From: Davidsoniella eucalypti
Taxonomy: Eukaryota > Ascomycota > Sordariomycetes > Microascales > Ceratocystidaceae
Direction: 5' to 3'
NCBI GenBank assembly: GCA_004009845.1
Contig: RMBW01000117.1
Span: 9,979 to 73,978 of the forward strand
DNA: 64,000 bases
The position numbers were made by a program, and so were the translations under genes. Below the pieces are notes generated by a model. The model ran no database searches, was not told where the DNA came from, and worked only from the letters and a program-made list of their open reading frames with translations. Positions 35,469-47,464 of this stretch are shown one piece after another (within the stretch, counting starts at the first letter, position 1; each line of letters opens with the position of its first letter).

Positions 35469-36440
35469 ATATCATAGTGCTGAATCAAGACATTATTCTA
35501 TATGTGGCCATTCCGCATATCAGGACCGGAAACTACATTCACAACTCCCTAAAACACTATATTTTGTGACAAAATTTGCACGCACGAGTATCTACATTCA
35601 AAAAGTAAGAAAAGAAAGGAAGATCTGCCGCGAATTAATAATAAAAAAGACAAATGAGATGCATTGGGGATAAATTGCATGCAAAGAACTAGCTAACTAA
35701 GAACACTTTAGAGAAAGGATCCCAAAATAAACAAAACTCCGAGTCAGCCCAATTATGAGAAGAGCAAAATAAAACACAGATGATGACCTAAACAATCAAC
35801 CAAGACAAAGGAAACAGAAGTTGAACACAAGGGGGAAAAAAAAGAAAGGAAAAAAGACGATAAAAGCAAGCACTAGTTAAGCCGGACAAGCGGGAACTAG
35901 ACAGTGATGAAACATGAGAAAGACAGAGCTCGATGTTTCTTTTGAGAGAGGGGAAGCAAAGAAGCGAGAGAAATAAACAAAATGAATGTGTAGTGCGTGT
36001 GGAAAAAGAGAGGGTGAATATCGGCAGCAAAAAGGACAGTCAGTGGCTCCTTGTTTCGATATGAACATCGATCATGCGCCTGAAAGCCGGATGCTGCAAG
36101 ACAATCAAGCAGAAGCAAAGCTTTCGTATATAGCATGGATAATGGACAAGTATCATGACTGATTCATGTTTATCACATGGTACATGGTATATTGCATGTG
36201 GGCAAAAGGAGCGGGTTAGGTGTACATTATTGAGGGTTATGGTCAGCCAACCAACCAAGTAATAGAAAAGTATTGTACAAGTCGAGAACAACGGAAACAC
36301 AATTCCTAGTGTCTAATACAATGTTCTTCGTGTTTTTGTTTTTGATATCTGGGCTTTTTTTTATGCTGAAACAAGCACGCCAGATTCAGGACTGAAGAAG
36401 AAGTAGGATCACAAACGCTTGCCAGAAGCTTTATTTGCAT
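35469..36440. other. Convergent intergenic region with purine-rich plus strand
   Basis: This 972-bp interval lies between the 3' ends of PRP17 and the F-box gene. From about 35580 to 36020 the plus strand is strongly purine-rich (many GAAA/AGAAG words). Minus-strand open frames here are composition artefacts rich in Ser, Leu and Phe. No gene is supported. Confidence 0.45.
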
Positions 36441-37622
36441 TTAGTTCTTCTTGATGGGCGCCGTGAATCGGTGTTGGCAATCTGGGCACGTCGACTCTGT
36501 TGTCTTTTGGTTGACTCGGCTACAGTTGCACACCCAGATTTCGTGGCGTGCCTTAGTGGTGATCAAGTCTCCGGCATTATGGAGCCCGTGGTGTATGCCA
36601 CAATCCAAGCAGTAGCGGCGTAGAGTGACAGCCTGTATTTGAGGGGTCGTAGTCCGAGGCGCGGGTTCCTGCGTTAAAGGCGCAACCTTGAGCGGCATAG
36701 TAGATGTAGCAGTCACGGCTTCTTCGCCGGTAGATTCCGACTCCGATTTGTCTGATGCTAATGCTTCAGAATCATCAGCCTTGTCTGAAGACTCGACTTC
36801 CGGTTCGGTAGGGCATGGCTTCCACGTGCCACTCGAAGTGTCCTGGTAGAACTGGACGTAGCCTTGGTCTGCATCGAAGTGGGCAGGGCCCCGGACACGG
36901 AAGCATACATAGCAAGCGAAGTTACCAGGATGCTCTTGGCCATTGACGATTCCTGGCCAATGGCGTCGGAAGTGGTTTTCTGCGGTCATGACGTAGGCAA
37001 ACTTGTCATCGAATGGCGCGGCCTGTGGGCTAACTATACGGTTGAAAAAAGTGCTGACTTGCGAAAGAGATATCAACGACTTGTAGTCTAGGTGGCTGAA
37101 GACCATGCTCCGCAGCTCAGGTGGGATTTTCTCGAAGCCGACGGCAGGCGAAGATGAAGAGGCTATGGAAGAGATGTCGTCGACGATAGGCGCTAGAGCA
37201 GAGCCAATGTCAATGCATGACCGGGGAATCGACGAGCTGGAATTAGCAGCAGCAGCAGCAGCAAAGTTCATGGAGCTTCGACGAGAGACGCTGGGCGTAG
37301 GCAGGCGAGCGGAGATAACGCGACGCCGCTTGGGGGACTGGACTGGAGATTCGTCGCCGTCACGGCTATACGGGCGCCGTTTCCTGGGTGATAACGGCTC
37401 TCTCTGGCGTTTCATGGCCGTAGATAGTGAGCTAGAGCTGGCCTTGGGGCTCAGGATACCGGGCACAACAACAGATTGGTTTTGCGATGGAGACTCAATA
37501 TCCTTGTTTGCGCTAGAGACTATGGGCGAGGATGGGTGATCGGTACAAGAGACAACAGCCGATTTGAGACTAGTATCCTCGTTACAGAGAACGTCGGATA
37601 AGAAGGCCTTGGTAGTGGCCAT
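36441..37622 (-). CDS. F-box protein with Cys-rich C-terminus
   Basis: A single frame of 393 residues starts at ATG 37622-37620 (MATTKAFLSDVL) with A at -3. An F-box of about 40 residues begins near residue 163 (FEKIPPELRSMVFSHLDYKS, ISLSQVSTFFNRIV), the Skp1-binding motif of SCF ubiquitin ligases. Upstream is a disordered Ser/Pro/Arg region with two basic clusters (KRQREPLSPRKRR, PKRRRV) that could be nuclear signals. An Ala run encoded by GCA-type codons (37240-37263) follows. The C-terminal 70 residues contain Cys/His pairs (RRYCLDCGIHHG, WVCNCSRVN, STCPDCQHRF) that could bind zinc and probably recognise the substrate. Fungal F-box proteins with this layout are common but mostly unstudied. 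Confidence 0.85.
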   Translation of the reverse strand: MATTKAFLSDVLCNEDTSLKSAVVSCTDHPSSPIVSSANKDIESPSQNQSVVVPGILSPKASSSSLSTAMKRQREPLSPRKRRPYSRDGDESPVQSPKRRRVISARLPTPSVSRRSSMNFAAAAAANSSSSIPRSCIDIGSALAPIVDDISSIASSSSPAVGFEKIPPELRSMVFSHLDYKSLISLSQVSTFFNRIVSPQAAPFDDKFAYVMTAENHFRRHWPGIVNGQEHPGNFACYVCFRVRGPAHFDADQGYVQFYQDTSSGTWKPCPTEPEVESSDKADDSEALASDKSESESTGEEAVTATSTMPLKVAPLTQEPAPRTTTPQIQAVTLRRYCLDCGIHHGLHNAGDLITTKARHEIWVCNCSRVNQKTTESTCPDCQHRFTAPIKKN

Positions 37623-38570
37623 CTTGGGAACGTATGAAGGTGCAAAAATAGCTTTAAGAAAGCGTAAAGTGTGTGTTGTTACAAGTGCCAAGCTAGAGGG
37701 AATTGGCCACTACAAATGATAGAAGAAGAAAAAAGAACAGATCCAATGCTGAGGTGGCCGAGGGCGTCGATCAGCTGAAGCTCGGAAGTAGTAACGTCGG
37801 AGATAAAGAGAGCCAGAAAATAGTACGAAGGACGGTAGTCGATACTGATATGAATATATGATAGTGATGGTGATGGTACAAGGCAGACAAACAGATTAGT
37901 GTGTGCGGCGTGTAGTTGAGGCAAGAGACAGCTGTGGCTAAAGTAGATTTAGAACGAGAACAATGAAACGAAAGTAAGAGATCTTTGTTGGAGAAAACGA
38001 AAGAGCGACAAAAACCAAAAGGTAGAAGCAATATTAGAAGCTGTGCGGCGAGATAGTGGTAGTAGATCGAAACGAATGTTGGTTGGTAAGAGAGAAGAGT
38101 GTTGGTTGATAGATCAACAGATAGACAAACAAGAGGATAGAAAAGAAGAGTAGAAGAAGAAGAGCAAGATCAAGAAGAAGCTAAAGGAGCGTGTAGAAGG
38201 GAACAATGCGACGATTAAATAAAATAAAGCAAGAAGAGGCTGTGGCTCAAGCGTCTTTGCACGGATGGAGAACAAAGACGATGAAGAAGTAACAGCAAGA
38301 AGAAGAAAACAAATTATGCCCAAAGGATAAAAAAGAAAGAGAATATGATGGCATAAGACAAGACCAAAAAAAAAACTAGAATAAAGAAGAAAGAATAAAT
38401 AAAAATATGTAGATGCGATTGTGAGTAGGGTAAATGGGCTGTTGGGGACGTGCAGGCAAAAAGTAAGTCCAAGAGCCAGCTAGTTGTGAGCGAAGGATTA
38501 ACAGAGCTGCAAGAAAGAGGAGAAAAGAACAAGGGATTCAGTGAATGGGATGGGATGGGATAGTAGCATC
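37623..38570. promoter_or_regulatory. Long pyrimidine-rich leader/promoter of the F-box gene
   Basis: Over roughly 900 bp upstream of the F-box start, the plus strand is strongly purine-rich (AAGAAGA, GAGAAG words), meaning the gene's own strand is C+T-rich. Such tracts mark promoters and 5' leaders of highly transcribed fungal genes, but this one is unusually long. Minus-strand frames in it are composition artefacts. Confidence 0.45.
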
Positions 38571-41500
38571 GTTAGCCCAACTACCAGAGCGAAACACAGA
38601 ATTATGCCAGGGAGTCCCCCGACCCAGTGTCTGGGTATGTATATTGTATATTGGGTCAGTCGTAAATGTATGCAACTTTGTATGTACATGTATACTACAT
38701 AGATTGAAAGGGAACGAGATCCGGCTACGAATAAGGGCGTGGATATCTACTAGCTAGTTGAGACGGCGGATGATGATTGACGTTGGAAACAAAACCGGAG
38801 TCGAGATCAGATAAGCTCTATATAGCTATGTATATGCACGTCATAGCCGAGCAGAAAGGAAAGAGAGAGCAAAAGTTGAGATGAAGAACAAGAATCGCAG
38901 TCTTGATGGGAGCTTCGAGTTCGACAACTACACGATTGTGTTTTGTTTTTCTGCGTAGTTGCCGTCCCCGCTACGCGTTCTTCCGAGGTGATTGCCTTGT
39001 CTTGGAGTTTCTTTTTTTCTTTTCTTTTCTTTTCTTCTGTATGCTGTCTATGAAATTGCCTGTGTCGGCTGACATGCACAAAAGAAAATATAACTACAAC
39101 TGCAACGGCAACTGCATATAAGATAGCAAGCAGGGAGAAAAGGGCACAGCAGTGGAAAGACCGTATTATTGCATTGAGCAAATATGGACCTCTATCTAAT
39201 CTTCTATATTGTGGTTGTTCTGCCTCGTGTTTTGACAACATTAATTCAAGGAATATTGAAGATACATAGCGCGACATTGGCTCTGATTCCCCCCTGCACC
39301 TCGACATTTGGGTTGTCTCAGGCCTCACATCTGCAGCGATCGCGAAACCGACTCTGCATATTTGTCGCATATAATCACACATATGTATGTACACACACAC
39401 ATACATATACATAGTCGAGGAGACGCTCTAGCCGACTAGCCAGCCCGGTCGTCTAACGAGGTCTTCAACAAGCGCATGGCGAATCGAACCGGGGCGAAAG
39501 TCCTTGCGCTCCTGCATTGTACCGGACAACAACCGACCGAAGCTGCACAGCTTGTAGCAACAAGATGAGAAGAGGGCCGGAGGAGTGCAGTAGCGAGGCA
39601 GAACTCAGAGCGGCCGGTACTCGAACGAACTTTACCTCGTTGTGCCTGCAGATTGTAGCTAGCTAGCCTAGCGTGAGAGAATAAAAGAGAAAGAGGGCCC
39701 TGGGACCTGCAGGCTGCAGCTGCAGCTAAAGCTTCTTGCAGGCCAACCTGCATATCGTTTTCATTTATTAGTACATACACAGCTATATATGTATGTAGCT
39801 ATGTATGTAGCTAGGGCCCTAACACTATAGCAACCTTTAAGTTGCCGCTGCAGCGCACCAACATTTTGTGCGCACAGTGCTGTAGATGCTGTGCAAATAC
39901 TCTATAAAGTACATGACTAGTATGCAAAAGATGTAGTTACTAGTATACATATTGCATAGTTGTATGGTGTGCACATCTTACACTACACGCATTAACATTA
40001 AATTATCACATGTACGAGTAATATAATGTAATGTAATGTGCCTGCATATATTCCCTCCCCACAATTTAGCTAGGCGAGCCACGACGTAGTGCAAACAAAA
40101 AAAAATCTCAAGAAACACCCGCTTGGCGTTTTGGTTTCCTAAAGAGTTTTTCATTTGCATTTGCATTTTCTTATTTGTTTCCAGCTCTAGTCAAGAGTAG
40201 AATATTAAAGAGTGACCATCTCTCTCATACTCGCCGAATTTTTCTACCTTGCTGTATCACCTCCAGCCCCCCAGCCATGCAGATTCTTTTACCCAAGACA
40301 CGGCTGAGATTTCGAAAGAACACACATCAGTGAGATCAGTGAAGATTGCGGCAGCAGCCAGAAGACTGGGTTCAGGTTGTATTAGATTGTATTGTTCCGA
40401 AGAGAGACTGAGATAACAGGCCTACAGGTACTGCAATCGCCAAATATACACGTCCTACACTACTAAACTGAGGCTTAGCAGTAGTGCAGCCGTACTATGT
40501 ATATCGGGTTTTTCACTCATGTTGTCACATGGCCTACAACTAGAATGCTATTCATCTTTCCCTCTAGCACTATGTTTCCTACTATCGTAAGGTTTCCGTG
40601 ACCTAGCCAGCCTCTTCTCTTCACCTCAATGCGGTGCAAAAGGGACAGAAACCGCATCTATGTGTCCCCTCGCATGCAGCTTCCCTTTCATTGACTAAGG
40701 AAATCATAAAGAGGGTAGATTGCCATTTGATAACTACCATGGAGCCATGTGTGATATCATCTACATAGCTTATATTCGACCATTAGCTCGTTTGTTAGCG
40801 GCCATGCAGCCTAACAACATAGCAGCCATTCCCATTGGGGCTATTCATATTATCAGCACCAACTTATAAAGTGCACTAAGTGTTATTCCAAAAGATCACC
40901 GGCCATCCCTGGGAAAATCGGTCACTCCAATGTTTAGAACAGGCCCTTGTCTGTGATATGTATACATAGTTGACAAGAAACATTTGGAAGAATGCCAAGC
41001 AGGCGCTATTTGTGTATCTGTATTAAGGATAACTAGCCAAAGGCAGTGAATTCTTAACAACGGAAAAGGTACAGCAAACAGCGTCTTTTACCGTTTGTCC
41101 ACCACTTTAAACACTTCACAATCAAGCCCGGTCCTTTTATACCTCCTTTTATTGCATATGAATGTATTCCACAGATGACAGAAAGTACAAAGTAGCCTCC
41201 AATTTCTGCAGCTGCAGCATATCCGATACAGAGTCGTCGTTTGCTCAACTTTCTTCCCCTTCGTTTTCCCTTATGCTATTCGCACACTGCCATCAATGTT
41301 ACCTCTGTACGTGCGTACTCTGCATTGTACATGTAGTGTTTGGAATATAAGATAAGTACCCCATCAAAGCACAGTGCCCCCTCTCAGATCCCGGTTAGTA
41401 CGAGGTGGGTGCACTCCGTGGTTTTGTGTTTTCTACATCATTCCATTGCCACCCTACTCGCCTAACCGTCAGCCAAGATACCAGTGCTGCTAGCCTGCTA

Positions 41501-43005
41501 CTACTGCTACTTTCTCTAATACGGCTACTAAAGTTGTCCTGTTGGGCAGGTCTGATCTTCTGGAACCCAAATTCACCCGAAAGGCAAAGATAATAACTGG
41601 ATGTAGAAAACGGGCTCGCGCTTTGACAGGGAAAGCTACATATATAGATGTGCCGCAGTGCTACAGAAATGGAAACACGAGCTGAGAAACAGCGTCATTA
41701 TAGCCGGTAGAAGAGCCGTCAAAGATACCTCTAAAGATGGCCGGTATTGCTACATGTATTTCTTGGATTAAGTGCCCCCAAGAACGAATATAGAAACAAT
41801 GCTCAACATGTGTTCTCACTACGACTCGCGAAGACGAGAAAGGAACTCAAAAGGCATTGTACATGTACATGTATATGTATATGCTAGTGACACTGATGAT
41901 AGCCAGTAGTTATGTAGTTGGGAGTCTTCTCGTCCGTCCCCTTGCCCAACTTTCTACAGTAGTTGCACCATTATTTCACTCATGCCAGCCAGGTTCTTCA
42001 CTTCTTCACGTAAGCCCAGTCTTACTTGATGTCTCTGGTGCAAGTCTCAAAAAGCTATGCATAAAACCCCATGCATGAAAGTACAGTTGCATAAGTTTCC
42101 TTAGCAACCCAATCTAAGTAAAGCAGCCAATTGCTAAAAGGGCATCCAAAAGATGAAAAAGAAACTAAGAAATACTTTTCTCTACTACACTACTTAACCC
42201 ATGGCGTAGCTTCTCTAATGTGACGGCCAATTTAAACCTGCATGAGACCAGCCTGTCACATTTTGCATTTGTACTCAATTCCTCAGATAGGTTTAATCAG
42301 GTGGTTTGTGCGTGCATTTCCATTAAAGCTGGATCACCTACCTTGGTTGTCTTCTTAATATGTACATACTTGTGTATGCATTGTGTTTCTAGCCACTTGA
42401 TGTCGGATTAAGTTACATTTTCCTTTATACCGAATCTGGTTTAAACTACAAATACAGCTATCTCTAGTTGACTATAGTAGTTAGCTTATTATTTTCTTAT
42501 TCTTTCAGTAAACTCGTCTGTCAGAAGCTATCAACAAAGGGAAAAGAGCAGTCACTGGATAGAGCCCAAGTCATATTGAGGACTGCATGTCCACAGATAA
42601 ATACACTTGTTTGTTTCCTAAAGTGGAACAAATAAACGAACAAGCTATTTGTAAGCTCGTCATATTTGGCGTCGCCCAAATGGGCCTTTTTCTTTATCGT
42701 TTGTGTTGAACTAGCCTAAAGGAAGCTTTCGGGACATCCCGAACAAGGGGACAGTATAGAGTATAGTATGTGCCACATATTATATATATCATCTACATAT
42801 GTGGCGTCATGTGGCGTATATGTAAGCGACCAACATATCACAATTACAACATAGTACAACATGAATGATTGCCAATGTGCATATGGTGATAATTCATAAC
42901 GAGACTTACAATAGTATAATACGTACAATACAGAAATAGAGCCGCTCAGACCCATTTTATTTCCCAATATCTCCTCCATTAAGTTCTGGTAAATGTGGTG
43001 ATACT
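38571..43005. other. Gene desert with simple repeats
   Basis: No gene is supported over 4.4 kb. A 201-codon minus-strand frame (38807-39412) starts in a (CA/TA)n repeat and has no family signal, so it was left out. Simple repeats include a CA/TA tract at 39389-39414, a GTATGTAGCTAT duplication at 39788-39815, a TGTAA repeat near 40022-40040 and ACATGTACATGTAT near 41860-41880. The region lies between an F-box gene and a cellulase and may hold unannotated non-coding RNA. Confidence 0.5.
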
Positions 43006-43054
43006 TTTTTTTTTTAACTCATTAATCTTATGGAGCTATAGAGCTATCAAGATT
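43006..43054 (-). mobile_element. Short retroposon-like insertion, copy B
   Basis: On the minus strand this 49-bp insert begins AATCTTGATAG, has ATAGCTCTATAGCTCC and ATAAGATTAATGAG, and ends in ten As. The perfect 12-bp direct repeat TGTGGTGATACT at 42994-43005 and 43055-43066 borders it exactly. This is the cleanest of the four copies. It lies about 120 bp past the stop codon of the endoglucanase gene, in the same orientation. Confidence 0.9.
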
Positions 43055-43174
43055 TGTGGTGATACTAGATCGCCGTAAGTAGATGTCATGTGTACATAAC
43101 AAAGATGTGTAGTATTCTACCAAACTGTTGTAATCTCTCCATCTATAACTACAGACCCGAAGAATATTCTGCCT

Positions 43175-44292
43175 CTACACGTAGTTGAGAAGAAGAGAGT
43201 TGTAAAAGGTGTATCCAGTACCACTCGGGGGCTCAAACGAGTACATATATGTACCCCACCATGGGCCAGCTGACCACCACAAGGCACCTTGCCAGACATC
43301 GCTGTTTGCCTTGAAATGGTCCAAAAGGCCCGTGATAGCCTCCATACACTGGGTATTAGCGCCACCAGCAAACTCACCCAATACTCCAACTTTATTGTTC
43401 GCCTTCAGCCACTCAGTAGCTCCAACGACGCGCTGAACACCCACATCCGACGATACACACGTCTCAGAAGTCCCCGAGCCATCAGAATCAAGATATTGGT
43501 GCATCTCGTACACAATCTTGTTCTCGGTGTCCGTGAGATCGACCAGGCCGGTGTTGGTGGTGTTCCATGTCCAAGCACCGGAGTACGAGTTGCCTTCTAC
43601 AAAGATGTATTGTGATGTGGCTCCAGCAGCACGAATGCCGTCAATGGCAGCTTGGTTCAACTCTAGGACATTGTCGTTGGTCATATCGTGGTACTCGTTG
43701 TTGGTGTCAAAGATGACCTTGTCGTTGCTCTTGAACTCGGTTGCCAAGTTGTTCCAGAATGCTTGGAACCCGGTATAATCAGAAATGACAGCACCGTTGT
43801 AACGTCCATAGTTGTGGGGATCCAGCACCGCATAAGCTCCATTCTGCGTGATGAAGTCAACGGCAATAGAGTAGTTTGCAAGGTAGGATGTATCCAAGCT
43901 TCCACTCAAAGACGAAGGAGACATACGTTCCATTAAGAATGGCAAACGGAAGGTGTTGTATCCTTGGCTGATAAGCGTCTATAGCAGCAAAGTTGTTAGT
44001 CTTGTTGGTTCGTGAATCATATCTGTCTTGCCAAGTCTCTCTTAGCGATAGCACTTACTTGGATAGCTGACGTGTTAGCGAAGATATAGTCAGTCTCGAA
44101 TATACCAGGTAGTTTAGTGCTTCCAAACTCAGCGCCAGACACGCTTGTTCCCACCCACTTAAGGCCGCCACTAGTGGTGTTGAGAAGTTTTGTAGATGTT
44201 GAAGAAGTAGAAGTAAAGCCAGTACTTGACCGGCTGGTTCTAGTGGCGGATACCGCTCCAGCTAGTATGCAGATAATGGTAAAGAACTTCAT
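43175..44292 (-). CDS. Secreted endo-beta-1,4-glucanase, glycoside hydrolase family 5
   Basis: Predicted exons are 44292-44059 and 43978-43175, giving 345 residues. It should cleave internal beta-1,4-glucan bonds of cellulose outside the cell. A signal peptide (FFTIICILAGAVSA) is followed by a Ser/Thr-rich stretch (residues about 18-40) and the GH5 subfamily 5-like barrel. The acid/base Glu is in DTNNEYHDM (near residue 173) and the nucleophile Glu in VGVLGEFAGGAN (near 280). The segment GIRAAGATSQYIFVEGNSYS and WWSAGPWWGTYMYSFEPPSG match Cel5A/EG II enzymes closely. There is no CBM1 cellulose-binding module; only the linker-like Ser/Thr segment remains at the N-terminus. The 80-nt intron has a GTAAGT donor. 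Confidence 0.95.
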
Positions 44293-47200
44293 TTTGTGTA
44301 ATGGTATCGGGGTATTGGTATAAGAGAGCCAAGCTCTTCAAGAGTATGAATGTGAATGAATGCTTCAAAGGAAAGAAAGCCTGTATCGCAGATAACAGTT
44401 CAACGACGAATATATATAACGAATGGGAAATGTAAAGGCTGCCAGGCCCGCGAAGAGATGGAATGATGACCAAAGACACATAGACACAGGTCTAAGACGA
44501 GGACATGCCACATTATATATACTACAAGCAACAGCAGAGCCCATCCTTACTCTTTGCTCATGCTAATATATCTTTGTAATTTCCAGATCCCCTATACTAC
44601 GCAGCCTTTAATATTGTGTATCTGTCTCGAAAGAAAGCTCCGTCATTTCCAGTACCTGAACAGGCCACAAAAGCCCCCTTTAGTCTCAGACGGACCGAAA
44701 CAAGCTTGTTGCTCGGAGGCATGATAGTTGCGTGGAATGAGCATGACCTCACATCATATAATTTTAGGAGTCAGAAACTACTAAATATGTCAGTGAAGAC
44801 GGCCAAATTAGCATACTTCCCATATAAAACACCACACTAGAAACTTCACTCTTTTCTCTTTTAGCCACAGCATTGCTGAGTATGTCATTTTGAATTTCTC
44901 AAACGGCTTGATACATTCTTGTTTCTGATTATAATTTTGATCCTACTTGGCCTGTGATAAGTTTCCGTCTCGACTTGATTTTGTTAGTAGTGCGTAGATT
45001 TAAACCTAGAAAGAAGAGGGTCATATATAATATGATAACAAGAATACTTGCTAGTTTCTTTCAACAACAATTCTGTTCTGCAATCAAGTACCCATCCTGA
45101 TACTTTGTTGTATACAGGGTTAGGGTTACATGTAATCTCATTTCCATGAGGCATCAGTTTCATGATTATCGACAAGGATAATGTTAGAAGCTCGATCATG
45201 TATAGCTGTAGTTGATCATCTACGAAGCCTAGATCTAGCTGAGATCGACTTGATTTGTCAACGAAGATAATTGCTCAAGAGCAAGTGAATAATCTGAACC
45301 CTGTAACTAGTTTTGTATTACGCATATGCATCTATCTGTATTAGTGAGATGCAAGATGTAATAATGCATATCTTCAATCATGTTTCCTTTTCTTTTAGAT
45401 TATGTACATATGCAGGGCCGTTAAAGATGTAATAATCTTATGTCACAACCTTGTCTGCCACAATGCAGTAAGTCTAGACAGCAAATCTAGACAGATGCGA
45501 TCCAAAATCTAAAATAGCGTTAGCCAGTGTATCGGCAGCTACAGCCACTCACCGTCAGGAAATAGCCAAGATTGAAGGGGCCACAGAAGCGCTCTGCTAT
45601 CTTGCTATTTTTTGGCTATTGGCGGATGGGAGCCGCTGCATGATTATATATCAGTAAGAGTATAAGGTCTCCACTTAATGAGGTAAGGGTTAAGGTTGTA
45701 TAGGATCAGAGCAATATTGAAGTACAGTAGCATTGCAGAAGTTACATGGAGTCGTTACTTGGGAATTGCTAAAGTACAACCCAGAGTACAAACAACTAAA
45801 GGGACGAAAACTTGGTTAGTTCTTAGTCCAAAAATAGCAACTAACAAATTATGTTTTGTGTAGCGCTTATGTTGATTAAGCGCGTCGCTGTGAGAACCTT
45901 GCCAAATCACAGCGCTTTACCCACAGTGGAAATGGAAAACAAGGGAAGCTAAAGAATAGCTAATCTTGGCAGCAGCTTGACATTGTATTAAGAGGCGTAC
46001 TAAGAATGCAGTAGTTGATTGCCCACGGAGAAAACTATAGATATATGGCATAGCCAAAGTGTATAATAAGGCTGTGGTTGACGTTAGCTGTAGTTAAGGT
46101 ATCTCCTATTCTGTGGGTCATACATATCTTCTATCTCCACATGTATAGATTATGTAAGCTACACTAGGAATTTACAACTCCAAGATATGACTATGTGGCT
46201 CTTCAAGGAAAACTGTATTCCGCGTGTTTTGTAAAATGACATTACCACTCCCCAAAAGCACAAAGTGCTTCTCATATATCATTTGTGTTCATTTAGAAAC
46301 CTGAAACCCATGAATATTACCAGATGCTCTCTTCACCAGTCAAATATGTGAAAACTACCTATCCTAACATGGAGTATTTTTAGCTTGTCTAACTCTCCAT
46401 TTAGTTTTAGGTCTGGGTGCGCTTAATTAGACGCGCACATGTAGTTCACTTGACTAAATGTTTTACCTAGATGCAAAGACTTTAGTTTTGATCATTCTAA
46501 TATTCAAAAGGACGGGCTTTGTCATAGACCTCATTTCTTTTGTAGGCTCTTGTGGCTATATTCTGCAGGTAATCTATTCAAGGAGCACTCAGGGATCTCA
46601 CACACTACAGATCTGAAGAGATCTGAAAAGTGTTATTCCTAATGATGTAGAGAAAAGGCAGGGAAACAAAGCTAAATAGTATCTTAACGCCCATGTTTGC
46701 TTCCCTGGCCCTCGGCTCAACCTCGCACTCTATAGCCGCCTGTACCTAACCTTACCGTGTGCTAGCCGCCCAAGTCCCAACCCAGCTGTATAACGCTGAG
46801 TTCTGGCCAATATGAAGGTCAGCTTCGCTCAAGACATGCTATTTCAAACACTTCTAGCTGTTTCATCTCCCCTCATTGGCACTTCAGGAAAAAGAGACGA
46901 GGGGAGGGGATGGGAGTACAGCGTATCTTTTGTTTCTTTCTATCCAAGGTGCTTGTCAAGTGTTTGCTTGGGGCAATACGTGAGGAAGGGATCTAGAGGT
47001 AACAATATTCCTTCTTCGGGAAGCATACATAGCCCAATACAGGCTTCTCCCGGTGGGTTGACGACGGCAAGCTTAAGTCTAGTCCTACTACTCCCGGCAC
47101 CTTGGAGCTTTGTCTGAAACTTTGTTCCCCTTCCTCTCGCTTATACACTTGACCATATATGGCCTATGGCAAAGTTGGCCATATCATCCGCGCTTGTGGC

Positions 47201-47464
47201 CCTCACATCTAGAGGTTTATTAATGGCCTCGAGTCCCCCGGCCTTGAAGCATCTTCCATTCCCACTGCTCCTAGTCTATCTTTATAATTCCATCATTGCA
47301 TCTTTTGCTTACATAGCCTTCTGGTAAGGCTAACCTGTCCTTCGCTTTAACCTTTTCTTTGTTGTCTCATCATTTGCATATCACATACCTTTATCATATT
47401 TCCTTATTCTATTTCATTCACATAGCATCAAGTCTCCAAAGCATATAGCATATATAATCTAGTC
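44293..47464. other. Gene-free region upstream of endoglucanase and Myb gene
   Basis: This 3.2-kb interval separates outward-facing starts of the endoglucanase and the Myb/SANT gene, so both promoters lie in it. The middle is A+T-rich with no supported gene. Two adjacent stem-loops occur at 45863-45914. A 101-codon frame at 46812-47117 has no family character and was not accepted. Confidence 0.5.
45863..45914. repeat. Two adjacent perfect stem-loops
   Basis: GCGCTTA at 45863-45869 pairs with TAAGCGC at 45877-45883 (7 bp, 7-nt loop). CGCTGTGA at 45886-45893 pairs with TCACAGCG at 45907-45914 (8 bp, 13-nt loop). The two hairpins are only two bases apart and more G+C-rich than the surrounding gene-free DNA. 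Confidence 0.8.

Noticed and set aside
38807..39412. 201-codon minus-strand open frame
   Set aside because: It starts in a CA/TA simple repeat, has biased composition from repeats, and no recognisable domain or splice context.
39440..39530. Possible tRNA on the minus strand (GGTTCGATTC box)
   Set aside because: The B-box-like word is present, but no T-stem pairing, no A box at the right distance and no acceptor stem could be found.
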